Shown one piece after another: positions 1-11,480 of a stretch of 64,000 nt of DNA (its first letter is position 1; the number at the start of each line of letters is the position of its first letter). The stretch covers positions 69,691,847-69,755,846 of the forward strand of contig CM055095.1 of the NCBI GenBank assembly GCA_029204225.1. The letters are read 5' to 3'. The DNA is from Diphasiastrum complanatum. Taxonomy: Eukaryota; Streptophyta; Lycopodiopsida; Lycopodiales; Lycopodiaceae. Under the pieces are notes generated by a model, which was not told the origin of the DNA, did no database searches, and saw nothing but the letters and a program-made list of their open reading frames with translations. The translations under genes and the position numbers were made by a program.

Positions 1-21
1 TTTTAGCCACTAGAACTTGAA
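1..21 (-). repeat. LTR fragment of copia family A
   Basis: The first 21 bases match positions 3298-3318 inside the minus-oriented LTR at 2628-3458. They join directly to plus-strand integrase coding sequence, so the window opens at a rearrangement junction rather than an element end. Confidence 0.6.
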
Positions 22-1326
22 AAAATGGTGGAGCTCTTATGTATGTCACTTTTATTGATGATAAATCAAGATACTCTTGGGTTTATCTCTTGTCTAAGAA
101 AAGTGAAGTTTTTGAGTCCTTTGTAAAGTTCAAAACTCTTGTGGAAAAGCAACTTAATACTACCTTGAAAGTATTAAGAAGTGATAATGGAGGGGAGTAC
201 ATCTCCAATAGGATGAAAGAGTTTTGTGAAACTAATGGCATAAAGAGAGAGTTTACTTGTACATATACTCCACAACGAAATGGAGTAGCTGAGAGAAAGA
301 ATAGGACACTATGTGAGTGTGCTAAAGCTATGAGATTAGATGCATCTCTTCCTATTTCATTTTGGGGAGAAGCTATATTATGTGCAAACTTTCTTTGTAA
401 TAGAATGACTAATAGTGCCATTAAAGGACTTACACCTTATGAAGTATTGTTTGGCAAAAACCCAAATCTTAGTGATTTGAAAGTTTTTGGATGTACTTGT
501 CATGAACATATTTCTTTAGAAACAAGGAAAAAGGAAGATGCCACTTCTTTCAAAGGCATCTTTGTTGGTTATAGTGAAAGTAAGAAAGCTTATAGGATAT
601 ATGATCATATACAAAAAAAATTGTTGCTAGTAGAGATGTACTTTTTGATGAATCTCTCCAAGCCAAAGGAAAGGTGGCTTCTAACAACACTCAACTTGTC
701 AAAGATCATGCTATGGCCGAGGAGGAGTTTCATGAAGATGAAGACCAAGTGGAACCTATTCCAAGTCCAAGGGTGCCAAGAAGATCAACAAGGACAAAGA
801 TTGAGCCATCAAGGCTCACTTATAGTGACAAAGGGGAGCAAAGGAAATATTCTCAACTACTCAACTCTTATACTTTCTTGACTACTATGCTTGAAGAACC
901 AACTAGTTTTGAGGAAGAAAATAAGTCTCAATAATGGAGGAAAGCTATGCAAGTAGAGTTTGATGCATTAATGAAAAATCAAACTTGGAAACTTGTTGAT
1001 TTACCTTATGGAAAGAAGCCTCTTACTTGTAAATGGATATATAGATTGAAATATAATCAAGATGGTTCCATTCATAAGTACAAAGCTAGACTTGCAAAAG
1101 GTTTTTTGCAAGTCAAAGGCATAGATTATGATGAAACCTTTGCACCTGTTGCAAAGCTTGTGACCGTTAGATTAATCATATGTCTTGCAACTTCTTTCAA
1201 ATGGGAGCTCTTCCAACTCGATGTGAAAAATGCTTTCTTGAATGGATTCTTGGAAGAGGAAATCTACATGTGCCAACCCGAGGGCTTCATCAAAGATGGA
1301 GAAGAAGACAAGGTGGGTTTTGTTTC
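22..1326 (+). pseudogene. Ty1/copia A pol fragment: integrase core and reverse transcriptase N-terminus
   Basis: This is the integrase and first part of the reverse transcriptase of a Ty1/copia polyprotein. The DDE integrase core is visible: FIDD near 48-62, RSDNGGEY near 178-200 and NGVAERKNR near 280-305. A change of frame follows an eight-A run at about 613-620. The next frame continues with the post-integrase linker (VLFDE, then an acidic stretch) and, after a TAA stop at 932-934, the RT start (WRKAM, NQTWKLV, CKWIYRLKY, YKARL, DETFAPVAK, QLDVKNAFLNG, EEIYM.QPEGF). RT ends abruptly at about 1312, before the YVDD motif, where opposite-strand sequence of the same family begins. The copy is dead. 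RNase H that probably belongs to the same element resumes at 3459. Confidence 0.9.
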
Positions 1327-2614
1327 AAACACATGAAAATCAAACTTAATCACTTCTTTTGGACTCACTCTTGACCCAATTAATCTCACTCTTGAGATTT
1401 AGAATGAATTTGATTTGATTTGAAAACAAACTATACCACCAATTTTTCACAAAGCTTAAAAATTTAGACAACTAGAGATTCACAAAGATCTCAACCATGC
1501 ATGAATACTCAAATATGGACTCCTCCTCATTCTAGACATCCAATGGGATCACAAATTGACCCTCACACTCTCACAAAGAAAGTTGAATAAAACTAATTTG
1601 AGTTTCATACATACTATGTCAATTTTTGCTCAACAAATTGAATTCAATCACTCCTATTGGATTCCACCAATTACTCTACTTTTTAAGACTTGGAATGAAA
1701 TTCAAAATCAAAAGATGTGATTTTTCTCACTAAGATATTGTGCTTCAAAGAGCTAATGCCACTTAAAAAGATTTGATCACTTAGGAAGAGACAAACTCTC
1801 CACCAATAACAACACAAAATGAGCATCTAGATCTTGCCCTCTACAAAGGGAAGGAACTATTATAAAAATTGGATCTCTCTCTACACATTTGCCATAGACA
1901 CCTTAATGACTCTTTTCAAACCTTACAATCACTCAAACAAATTGAGTAGGGTTGAACAATGTGGCTTCTCTTTTCTAGAACTCTCAATTGAAGCCAATCT
2001 ATGTCAAATTCTACAAAAGATTTGCATAGATGCTCTATATGCACTAGAAACTCTCAAAGGTTTCACTTGGAGGACAGATCCAAGGATGTTTTCTAGCAAA
2101 TTGATGCTTCTAAACTTGACCCTATCACTCTTGAACAAATCTAGAGTGATGGTACAATGGATTTCAACCTCTCACCTTGCATATCACTCCTTAATCTATG
2201 ATTTTTAGCAAAATCTCTCTCAACTTCAACATGCACTCAAAAAATCAGAGATAATCAATTAATGCACCTAATTTAAGCTTCAAATTTAATTTCTTGACTG
2301 ATCTAATCCAAGAACTAATCAAGGGATTAGATTCTCTATAGAAAATGCTTGATTTTGCAACAAAAATCACTCAAATTGAGTATGTGAGTCAAATTCTGTA
2401 AATTTTTGAAATTTCTCAGTCAATACCGGAGCTGTACGGCCTCACACATGTGAAAAGGGTTCCTACAACCCACAACAAGATCTGGACCAAAAATTTTGAG
2501 GATAGCTATCAAATCCAACTCGCTACACAAAATTTGACTAGTTTCCAAAAAAACTGCTAATTTTGGCTTTGATTTGGATTAACCCTATCAATTTCAACAA
2601 AACCTCTTGTACTA
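1313..2614 (-). other. Long leader of a minus-strand copia A copy
   Basis: AT-rich sequence downstream (on the minus strand) of the primer binding site at 2615-2627. I see no convincing gag frame; the short open frames here do not resemble copia proteins. The position implies a long untranslated leader. It ends abruptly in the RT of the plus-strand element. Confidence 0.5.
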
Positions 2615-2627
2615 GGCTCTGATACCA
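2615..2627 (-). promoter_or_regulatory. Primer binding site (tRNA-Met type)
   Basis: On the minus strand this reads TGGTATCAGAGCC, the usual initiator-Met tRNA primer site of plant copia elements. It directly abuts the end of the LTR at 2628. Confidence 0.85.
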
Positions 2628-3458
2628 TGTGCAAAAAGTACAAAAAGGACCAAGAGTGGATTCTAATCTGATCCTCAAGAGGGATTGGTTGTCAGATTAC
2701 TTGATCTTTCAATTTACTTGAGATTAAGATCAATTTAGATCAATTCTAGACACAAAATCCTAACAAGAACAATCATTAATTGAAGGTAGGTGTACTTTTT
2801 GGTTTAACACGTGTGAAACACTGTCCGAGTACGGACTCCAACCTGAAAATCAAGTACACATTGATAGAACCTCAAAACAATCAAAATAAATCTAGACAAA
2901 TGGAGAGAATCACTCAAAATTGCTTCCAAAACCAGCATTGGTGTCTCACAATGATTATGGCCAAATGTGCCTCTATATATGCAATAAGTGGGAGCTCGTG
3001 GTACTGATCATCCCTCTGATCCCACATGTGTAAAGGTGCTTTGTCATATGATGATTCATCATGCAAAACTGACACTTGGACAAAACCTTCTATTTTGAGC
3101 ACTTTTGGTCCATTTTCCTTCTATATTGAGATCTACTTGGAAATCTTCTAGAAGTCAAAATTCTCCTACTTTAGCTTATTCCACACATGTGAGCTGTCCT
3201 CTACACATGTGATATGACACCTAACCAAAGGATGTGGCTCATGCAATCAATAGATTGATGCCATGTGTCATATGTCTAGAAAACTAGTTTTTGGCCTTTT
3301 TAGCCACTAGAACTTGAATTTAATCATATGTACAATCTATATGATTATGGTACATGACAAGTACACTAGTTTCACACGTGGGAACAGGCTCCACACATGT
3401 GTGTTTATCTATATACAAGATTTTTGGCCTCTACAAGCTTATTTTTGCATTTTTCACA
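2628..3458 (-). repeat. LTR of copia family A (minus orientation, 5' LTR of its copy)
   Basis: About 831 bp. On the minus strand it starts TGTGAAAAATGC and ends TTTTTGCACA, followed by the primer site. It is a diverged inverted copy of the LTR at 4040-4861. It carries CACGTG and CACATGTG palindromes (for example CACGTG at 2808-2813). It interrupts the plus-strand pol, which resumes at 3459. Confidence 0.88.
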
Positions 3459-4024
3459 AGGAGCACAAAGGGTGTTAAGGTACATCTCGGCTACAAAAAA
3501 CTTTGGCATAGTTTATGAAAGGACTAATATTTGTTTGAGAGCATATTCGGACTCAAGTTTTGTAGGTGACAAGATGGATAGAAGATTCATAAATGCATTT
3601 GCTACATTCTTATGTGGAGGAGCTATATCTTGGCTTTCCATAAAGCAAGATACCATCTCTCTTTCATCAATAGAATCTGAATATAAAGCTATGACAACAA
3701 CAACAGGAGGTTATTTGGCTTAAAAGGCTTTTGGAGGAGCTAAATCTGATCAAGGATGAAGACATTCCATGCATATATTGTGATAATCAAGCAGCTCAAC
3801 AACTTGCAAACAATCCAATCTTCCATGCTCGAACAAAGCACATCAAGATTGCACATCATTTCGTGAGGGAGAAAGTGCAAGCAAAGGAGATCAAGCTTAT
3901 TCATGTTTCATCATCAGATTGCATTGCTGATATACTCACCAAGGCATTGCCTAAAGATCCATTTATAAAAATAAGATTGGCTTTTGGAGTTATAGATAGA
4001 TCTATGCTAGATTTACCAAGCTAG
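3459..4024 (+). pseudogene. Ty1/copia A RNase H and pol C-terminus
   Basis: Copia RNase H, probably from the same element as the integrase and RT at 22-1326. Visible landmarks are RVLRYISATKNFG, the AYSDSSF metal-binding strand, ISWLSIKQ, LSSIESEY, YCDNQAA, HARTKHIKIAHHFVREK and ADILTKALP. One frameshift lies near 3722, between two frames of 108 and 97 codons. The frame ends at 4022-4024 and is followed by the purine tract GAGGAGGAG and the 3' LTR, as expected for an intact 3' end. The RT segment with YVDD is missing, replaced by the opposite-facing LTR and leader. Confidence 0.92.
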
Positions 4025-4039
4025 ATTTTTGAGGAGGAG

Positions 4040-4861
4040 TGTGAAAAATGCAAAGATAAGCTTGGTAGAATCCAAAAAGCTTGTATATAGGATAGAGACA
4101 CATGTGTGGAGCCTATTCCCACGTGTGAAACTAGTGTATTTTTCATGTACCATAATCATATATGCTGTACATATGATTTAATTCAAGTTCTAGTGGCTAA
4201 AATGGCCAAAAACTAGTTTTCTAGATATATGACACATGGCACCAATCTAATGATTGCATGAGCCAAATATTTTGAATAGGTGTCACATCCCATTTGTAGA
4301 GGACAGCTCATATGTGTGGAAGTAGCTGAAGTAGGCGAGTTTTTGCTTCTAGAAGATTTCCATGAAGATCTCTATAGTAGGAAAATAGACCAAAAATGCC
4401 CAAAATGGAAAGTTTTGATCCAAGTGTCAAATTGCATGATGGTGACAAGGCATCCTCACACGTGTGAGATCTGATGCATGATCAGTACCTGGAGCTCCAA
4501 AAGTGTATATATAGAGAGGCTTATTTGGCCATAATCAATGTGAGACACCAATCTTGGTGTTGGAAGCCATTTTGAGTGATTCTCTTCATTTGTCTACATT
4601 TGTTTTGATTGTTTTGAGATGCTATCAATGTGTACTTGATTTTCAGGTTGGAGTCCATACTCAGATAGTGTTTCACACGTGTGAAACCAGAAAGTACACC
4701 TACCTTCAATTAATGATTGTTCTTGTTAGGATTTTGTATCTAGAATTGATCTAGATTGATCTTAATCTCAAGTAGATTGATAGATCACGTAATCTAACAA
4801 CCAATTCCTCTTGAGGATCAGATTAGAATCCACTCTTGGTCCTTTTTGTACTTTTTGCACA
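4040..4861 (+). repeat. 3' LTR of copia family A (plus orientation)
   Basis: 822 bp, from TGTGAAAAATGC just after the polypurine tract at 4031-4039 to TTTTTGCACA. It contains an 18-bp perfect palindrome with a central CACGTG at 4670-4687 and several CACGTG or CACATGTG sites. It ends inside the gag frame of the minus-strand copia G, so element A probably inserted there. Confidence 0.88.
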
Positions 4862-5270
4862 CTAAGAGTAAAGAACTTTCTTCTAAGATGTAATCTAGTG
4901 GTTACATCATGAGTCTCATAAAGATTTGATAACAAATCTAATGCATCCTTAGAGGTTTTGCATGTGATAACATGGGATATTTGGGAGTCGGCCAGATTGA
5001 GCATGTGATACATGCTAAGGCCTTCTGATCTTTGATCTTCCATGCCTTTTCTTGATCACCATCTTTTGGTTTCAGGTCAGCACCTTCTACTACATCCCAA
5101 AGATCTCTATCTATTAACATGATTCAGAGTTTTAACTTTCAGATGTAGAAGTTAGATCCATTGAACTTGTCAATGACTCTAACCTCATTGGATGATAACG
5201 AAGAGTTACCAAAATGAGACATGTTAACAGTAATACAAATAGAGTAAATTTAATCTCTCAGTTTATATGA
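4862..5270 (-). pseudogene. Ty1/copia G gag N-terminal fragment
   Basis: Minus-strand frames encode a copia gag of the UBN2 type: LIDRDLWDVVEG, then DQKALACITCSI (near 5020), ISHVITCKTSKDALDLL, and YETHDVTTRLHLRRKF. At least one frameshift separates the two overlapping frames (5120-4938 and 5043 onward). Gag is cut at 4861 by the LTR of element A. Upstream (minus strand) lie a short leader and a primer site at 5276-5287, so this is a real 5' end of a second element. The rest of G is not seen in the window. Confidence 0.8.
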
Positions 5271-5275
5271 GCTAC

Positions 5276-5287
5276 GCTCTGATACCA
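5276..5287 (-). promoter_or_regulatory. Primer binding site of copia G
   Basis: TGGTATCAGAGC on the minus strand, three bases inside the predicted LTR end at 5291. Confidence 0.75.
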
Positions 5288-5290
5288 ATC

Positions 5291-6600
5291 TGAAGGGGGC
5301 GATGGAGTATGGAGAATGCGAACAAAGAAGAGAGCAGGAATATTTGTGGAATAGCTCTCTCGTTACAATGGGCTGCTAGATGCAAAACAGTCTAATAGAT
5401 TGTTTATTCTAAGTGTACTCACAACTTAAATGTTTTGTTGCCCAACATGATCTTATAAATTAGTTCATACTCACAAAAATACAGAAATGAGTACAGTCCA
5501 CCGAAGAGATTAGAAATGGTTTGTGTGTGGTATTACTAAAAATGGATTTAGTCAGAAGTTGAGTTCTGAAATGGATTGAAAGAGTAGTGTGATAGCGCAA
5601 GTTCCTTAGGCCTCAAAAACAACTATCGTCTGATCAGAAGTTGAAGAGTCATAGACGTCCGTGTTTTGATCAGAGTGAGTGAACAAATGTTACAAACAGC
5701 AATGAAGTGCATTCAAATCACAACAAGCATTCATCTACGTTATACATAGATAGAAAAGCATGTTGTTGCTATATTACACTGAAGCACAACAAAATAGCAG
5801 TTACAACCAGAATGACGACATAACTGGGAGGCTTAAAATCATTCGTTTCATGGACGGAGCATCACGTAGAGTGTGTCTGGATGATCCATTTATAAAATTC
5901 ATCCATGTATTAATTACAGTAAATATTTGTCACCTAATTAGGTAAGTCATTGTATTTGGAAGTATTTGGCTTGTCTGACAACTATACATGGCATATACGA
6001 TCGACGAATCAGAGAATGTTGATGCGGATGAGAACGTCGCAAATTCTCTCACTTCACATTTTACATGAAGTGGCTTTCTCTCACTTCGCAAATTCTGGGA
6101 AGTGTCTGGAACGTTCCTCGTTGAAAATAGACGACTGTCGGTATTTTTCTGTCTCTTCAAGATTTTGTGAAAAAGCCAACAATGCCCTTAAAAAGCCGAC
6201 AGTGCCCTTAAAAAGATGAAGGTGACCTTAAAACAGTTTAACTTATTTAAAATAGTTGAAAGGAAGAAGCTGAAGGCAAGAAGCCGACATTGTCGCAAAA
6301 AGTTGACACTGTCGCATTTCAAGGAAATGCAAAAGCCCGACACTATTGAAAATAGTTGAACTGTTGAACTATGCTGAAGTGTCGCATTTCGAAAAAAGCC
6401 AACATTGTCGCATTTCGAGAAAAGTCGACACTGTTAAAAACTTTAGTTCATTTCTACAGATTGTTGCGACACTTAGTGTATTTCTACAGACTATTGCGAC
6501 ACTTACTATATTTCTGTAGACTGTTGCGACACTTAGTGTATTTCTGCAGAGTTGTTCTAAATGCTAATTCATGAAAGTTCTTGAAGATGGCCAAGTCTTC
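5291..6600 (-). repeat. LTR-like region of copia G, far boundary unresolved
   Basis: Non-coding sequence beyond the primer site. The LTR should begin at 5291 on the plus strand (TGAAGGGGGC). I cannot see its other end. The part from about 6000 is studded with variants of GTCGCA and CGACA and includes the minisatellite at 6443-6552. Similar GTCGCAAATTCT motifs recur near 9750. Confidence 0.45.
6443..6552 (+). repeat. 30-bp minisatellite, about 3.7 copies
   Basis: Three full 30-bp units (6443-6472, 6473-6502, 6503-6532) and a partial one. Each is a variant of TTAGTGTATTTCTACAGACT followed by ATTGCGACAC. In one frame this reads as a ten-residue repeat, but there is no sign of a gene. Confidence 0.85.
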
Positions 6601-6869
6601 AATGACCTTCAAATTATTGAACTTAACATCTGAACTTGAAATATGATAGGATTGGTTACCCTTTGATGGAGATCAGCCGGAAGCCCGTTGTAGACGTTCT
6701 TCAAATAATTTGGCTGTCTAAGTTATGATTCCTGCAGGTATCAGATGAGCAGATGTAGAACCAAAGTTAGTTTCACCTGACCCTAGATCAATGATCAATA
6801 AACGTGTAGGAAGAATCTTGAAATAGTAATCATTCACCAAGGAGACAACTGTGGACTTAATATAATTTC

Positions 6870-7440
6870 AACAAAGAGGTGGATCTACATCAACATCTCA
6901 ATATGAAGAGGAGGCTATATTCATCAAAGACAAGTTCAAGGGCAAAAGCAAAGGAAAGTGGTCAAAGGGTTAAGATAAAGGTGAGCCTTTCTCTTTTGTT
7001 AGTAAAAAGAAAGATAGGTCTTGAAAGTTAAAATACTTCTATTGTGGAATCAAAGGGCATTTTGCTAATGAATGTTTGAAGAAGCAAAGAGATGAGGGTA
7101 GCAAGCAAATCAACTTTACTACTAATAATGAGGATCTAGGTGGTTGTGAATCTCTTTTAATGTGTTCTTCAAGTCCAATATCAAGTGAAGGTGACAAAGA
7201 TTCATGGTGACCCTTGATAGTGGAGCTAGTTCACACATGACTAGTCACAAGGAGTTCTTTACTTCTTTGGTCATTTATGATGGAGCCAAGAAAGTGATAC
7301 ACATGGCCAATAATGGTAAGTGTGTGATTGAAGGTATTGGTTCAATTCCTATCTGTCTTTCTACTAATAGGAAGGCAAGACTTGATGGTGTTCTTTACAT
7401 TCTTTCACTTTCAAATAATAAGATTGGTGGATCTTATTCA
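6870..7440 (+). pseudogene. Ty1/copia H gag C-terminus and protease
   Basis: A lysine-rich gag tail (EEEAIFIKDKFKGKSKGK) is followed by a CCHC zinc knuckle near 7030-7080 (YFYCGIKGHFANECLKK) and then by an aspartic protease from 7204 (TLDSGASSHMTSHKEFF, catalytic DSG at about 7213-7221; NNGKCVIEGIGSI; LDGVLYILSLSNN). In-frame stops occur at 7015-7017 and just before 7204. After the flap-like LYILSLS motif the frame stays open, but its sequence no longer follows copia pol. Confidence 0.8.
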
Positions 7441-8965
7441 AAGTCTAACAAGTTTCCTTATGCTAGATCTAGGTCAAGATCTAATATGCTTCTTGGAGAT
7501 GTTCATCTTTGTGCTGACTTGGCTAGTTACGAGGATAATGATGGTTCATCAATGGTTCTTCATGGCAAGTGCAAGCATGCAAAAGGTAAGCAAAGAGCTA
7601 ACATTATCAATGGAGGTGGTGAAGGTTCTTCCTTGGAAAAGATTGTTGCTAATGATTTATTTGATCATATGGGAAAAGATGTTGCTAAGTACATGCATGA
7701 AGGAGATGGTTCTTGTACATTTTTTTGTGATGAGTCCAAAAAAGTAATTCTTGCAGCAAGTGGAGTCACATTTTTCCATAAAGAGAGTAGATCAAGTGGT
7801 TCTATCAAGAGACTTGGTGAGGGAGATAGTCACAAGTCAAGAAGAGAAGAAGTATGTGAAGAGTTCAAAGTAGGATGTACTTTGAATGATGTCATTGTGA
7901 ATGATAGTGAGGAAGAATCATTATCATATGAGTCATTACCTATAACATTGAGTAGAAGTTCTTGTTTGAAAAAAGAGAGTACTTCAATCATCCTTATGTT
8001 GAAGGTACTAATCATTTTTTTCATGGCTTCTTATGTTTTTGAGGTTTCTACTTCTTATGATTCAATCATTAAGAGGGAGACTTATGAAGGAAAGAGCGAT
8101 GGAAGATTGGTTCTTGGGAAGATCCAAGGCATGTATCTCACATCTCTTCATCAACTCAAAGGATTCTATGATTGTGAATTGATTACTCATGATCAAAATG
8201 AGAAAAGGTTGGTTGGAGAAGACTACATGGAGTAAATCGAAAGGCAATTTCTTCAAGGCAAGGGAGATCTCATTGGTGAGATTATTGATGTTTGTTATGA
8301 GCTCAAGTTGGCTAGATTTATTAGGTTTGATAGTCAGCTTCACCTACTCTACTTCATGTTGGATGGAAAGTTTGGAATCTATCTTTTGATTTATGATGGT
8401 GGCACTGTTTTCACTAACCTTTGTGAAAGATTGAGATCAAGCATTGATGAGATCTTGTTGGATCTATATCGTGTGTTTGAGAGGGAGTATTTCCAGAGGT
8501 TTAGATCTAAAGATATTCATATCTTTGATGACCAAGAGAGGTAAGCAAGTGGAAGTGGCACACTTTGCTTTACTCTCATGTTTTGGAGAATCTTCTTGTG
8601 TAGATGATACTATGCAAGTGGATATTGGTTCACATGGTTTCCATGCTGGAAAATCATCTAATGGATCTGGAAAAGAGGTCTTAGTCAATGGCTTTGATGG
8701 TCAAGTGGAAGATCAAGAGGTTGATATCAAAGGGCTTCAACAACACAAAAGAGAAAGTGGCAATTTGGGGCTAGTCAAGAGCATCAAAGGAGGGTCATTT
8801 GGCAAAGATGTTTTGGATATTTTTTTGCAGGTGTTTAAAGACTCGAGTAAGGTTAAAGGAGAAGCAAGCAAGTGTTGTTGTGGTGGCCTAGTTGTTATAG
8901 ATTTCCACAAAATCAATGAATTAAGTAGTATAAAAGGTTTGATCGTTCCCCAAGAGAGAAAATAA
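7441..8965 (+). pseudogene. Unrecognised long reading frame fused to copia H protease
   Basis: The protease frame continues to a TAA at 8233-8235, resumes in the same frame to 8544, and then shifts by one base into a frame that stays open to 8965. With one stop and one frameshift discounted, about 500 codons follow the protease. None of the GAG-pre-integrase, DDE integrase or RT motifs of copia is present. The protein would be rich in Ser, Lys and acidic residues, with a hydrophobic stretch near 7995-8050 (IILMLKVLIIFFMASYVF) and a region with FDSQLHLLYFMLDGKFG. I do not recognise it. It could be host sequence captured by a non-autonomous element, or an extra domain of an unusual copia lineage. 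Confidence 0.55.
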
Positions 8966-9837
8966 TCTCATCTTTTGTACGATAAGTGTATGTATGATGG
9001 TAAACGGACTGGGATGTGTAATATTCACAGTGATTACTACAGCGACATATCTGGTTATCCAAAGATATTTGGGTAAATAGGCATCCAAAAACACCATGAT
9101 GAAACGATTTGGTCAAGGTCTGTGATTATAAAGATTACTTTATCTTTCAGGCTCTTCAGATAACAGTTAAGCAATCAGATCATACAACAACTAGCAAATA
9201 GATTCATCAAACAGAATTGCATTGGCTAAAGATTCCTCTTAATCAAACACAGAGAATTAGTTCTTATCGCAGGAAGCGAACAGAACAAAGCATCAAACAA
9301 GTTCATTATCTGAACACATAGCCCATTCAGAATTGAAAGAAGTTCTGCTTAAGGTTATGCTTAACAGCTTTGGCTAATTCCCTGCACACATTAGTCAGAA
9401 TTGTTGCTTGCTGGTGACGCCTGAAAATCCGCATTAGAGTTGCTAAAATTCAGTAAAACATGAAAAATATGTGTGACGCAGACAAAGCAGCATCACAAAC
9501 AGGTTCAGATCATACAGAGTGTATTCGCTCAATTGATAAGAAGTAATACTGTAAAAGATGACAGAGGGAAAGTATACTCAAGTTTATAGAAACTTGCTCT
9601 TCTCTCTCTATTGATACTCAGATCTATGCAAATGCGTCAGTATAATGGCACGAAGTGTCGACCTTATAGGAACGATCATCAGCCTCAATGTCGCTTACCA
9701 ACCGTCAAAATGTCGGTTGAGATCCGCTACTGCGTCTCTATAGAACGTCGCAAATTCTAACCTAAATGTGAATTTACAAAGTGCAAATAGGCCTTTACAT
9801 GAATTTAGGCACTATAGCACATTTACATGTATAAAAA
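8966..9837. other. AT-rich non-coding, possibly an inserted LTR
   Basis: No coding signal. It separates two open regions of similar character (7441-8965 and 9838-10230), so an LTR insertion is plausible. GTCGCAAATTCT motifs near 9750 resemble those near 6040. No clean LTR ends were found. Confidence 0.3.
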
Positions 9838-10230
9838 TTGAAAACTTTTACAATATATAACAATAACTTGGATAATGTGGATCATGAGGCTCCACAGTTG
9901 TTCAAGTTTACTTTACTTCTTCTATCTCATGTGAATGTGTGCAAATTGTCAAGATATGGTAAAACTAGCTACATTGGTTTGCGTCATTTTGATGTTGGAG
10001 TTGTACTAGCATTCTTGGCTGGTTTTGCTTATGGAAATGAAGCTATTGGAGATTCATTATGTCACTCATTCATAGCCAAGTCATCAAGTGTTGATGATAT
10101 CTTGTGCAAGATGGCAATGGAGGAGCGCTCATTCATGGAGTTTTATGGTGGAGACATATCAAGAAAGGACAAAGTTGGAGGAGAAAAGCAAGCAAATGTT
10201 CATTACTCATATTTATTGTTTGGTTGCTAA
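9838..10230 (+). pseudogene. Unrecognised 130-codon frame, possible continuation of the H frame
   Basis: An open frame coding for a protein with hydrophobic patches (LFKFTLLLLSHV; VGVVLAFLAGFAYG) and a Lys/Glu-rich tail. I recognise no family. Composition and codon style resemble 7441-8965, which suggests it is the downstream part of the same unidentified coding region, split by the non-coding block between them. This is inference only. Confidence 0.3.
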
Positions 10231-11480
10231 GCATCCAATTTGGACACTATTCTCTATATCATTTATGGAAACTACTTTAGAACATTAGAATGGAGGCCTA
10301 TACTTAGGATGGAGATCATTCTAAAGTTGGATCAAAGTAGTATGGTTAAAACTATGCCAAAACTAGTTGAAGAGAGAGAGTGTTTGCTATTGTTCTCTCT
10401 ACAGTCTCTACACACTTTTCTTCTGATAATCTAACAGATTCCAGTCAATTTACAACCGACAGGGTCTGCTTCTTCTGGACTTCTATGGTTTGCACTATAG
10501 TGGAAATGCAATGGTTATGTACCCCGCCTGTCAGTTGGCACATCAACGACCTGATCTCGATCCTACTGATAATGGATGCTCAACTTCAATCTAGATCTAT
10601 CAGAATTCGAATGCCTATGTTCTACAATCTGTTTCGGTTCTTTCTTTGATGCTTACAGATTGTAAATTTTTACTAATCTAATCTAAGTAGTACAGGGAAT
10701 GAAATTGAAACTTAATCCTACTGAAATCAATAGAATCAACAACACAACAGCTACACAGTGACAATGGGAATCCTACAAAGTGCTTGCTACAAACTGTCAC
10801 TCAACACTTGTAACAAGAACTCCTCAGGGAGTCAAGCACCAAGTAGCATCAGATTGGAATGATATTGATCTACCACAAGGCCTTGCACATCTACCTGATC
10901 TTAACCACAAAACCAAACTTTAAAGGAGGAAGAATCAACAACAAAACACAATCATACATCAGTACTTGAACTTAATGCATGAAAATGGAGCATAGATGGA
11001 AATGCAAATAGAAGAATCTTCAATTAACAATGCAACAACATTTCAGTACAGTATCACATGCTTGGAAACTCATGGAGGAGGCCTCTATGTATACCCACGA
11101 GCTGGTGAATCCAATTCTAACATGATTTGGATTCCACATGTTACAATTGAGTGAATCCCATTCTATAAAGATTTAGGTTCCACCTCTTACATGATAGTAG
11201 AAGGCCTCTTCATTAAAAACATAACTTAAATTGAGAAAGTCTAAGTTACTAGCTCCCACATGGTTTTCCATCTCTCAGGAATTACCATGGGGATCACAAC
11301 CTGATGGGTGGCATCCCTTTATCCTAGTAGCACTCTAACGTCGCAAGAAAGGCTATGGATAAACAATAGTTAGCACTTTTTTGGACTACGGTATCCACAC
11401 TTCCCCTATAAGTATATCCAAACTTTAAGAGCGCGTCTTGATACTTTACAAAAGCTGAGCTTGAGTCTATTCCCGGACTG
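10231..11480. other. Non-coding, nothing recognised
   Basis: AT-rich DNA with short shadow frames only. No LTR ends, primer site or protein motifs were recognised. Confidence 0.3.

Noticed and set aside
6371-6574. 67-codon ORF with a ten-residue repeat
   Set aside because: Explained by the 30-bp minisatellite.
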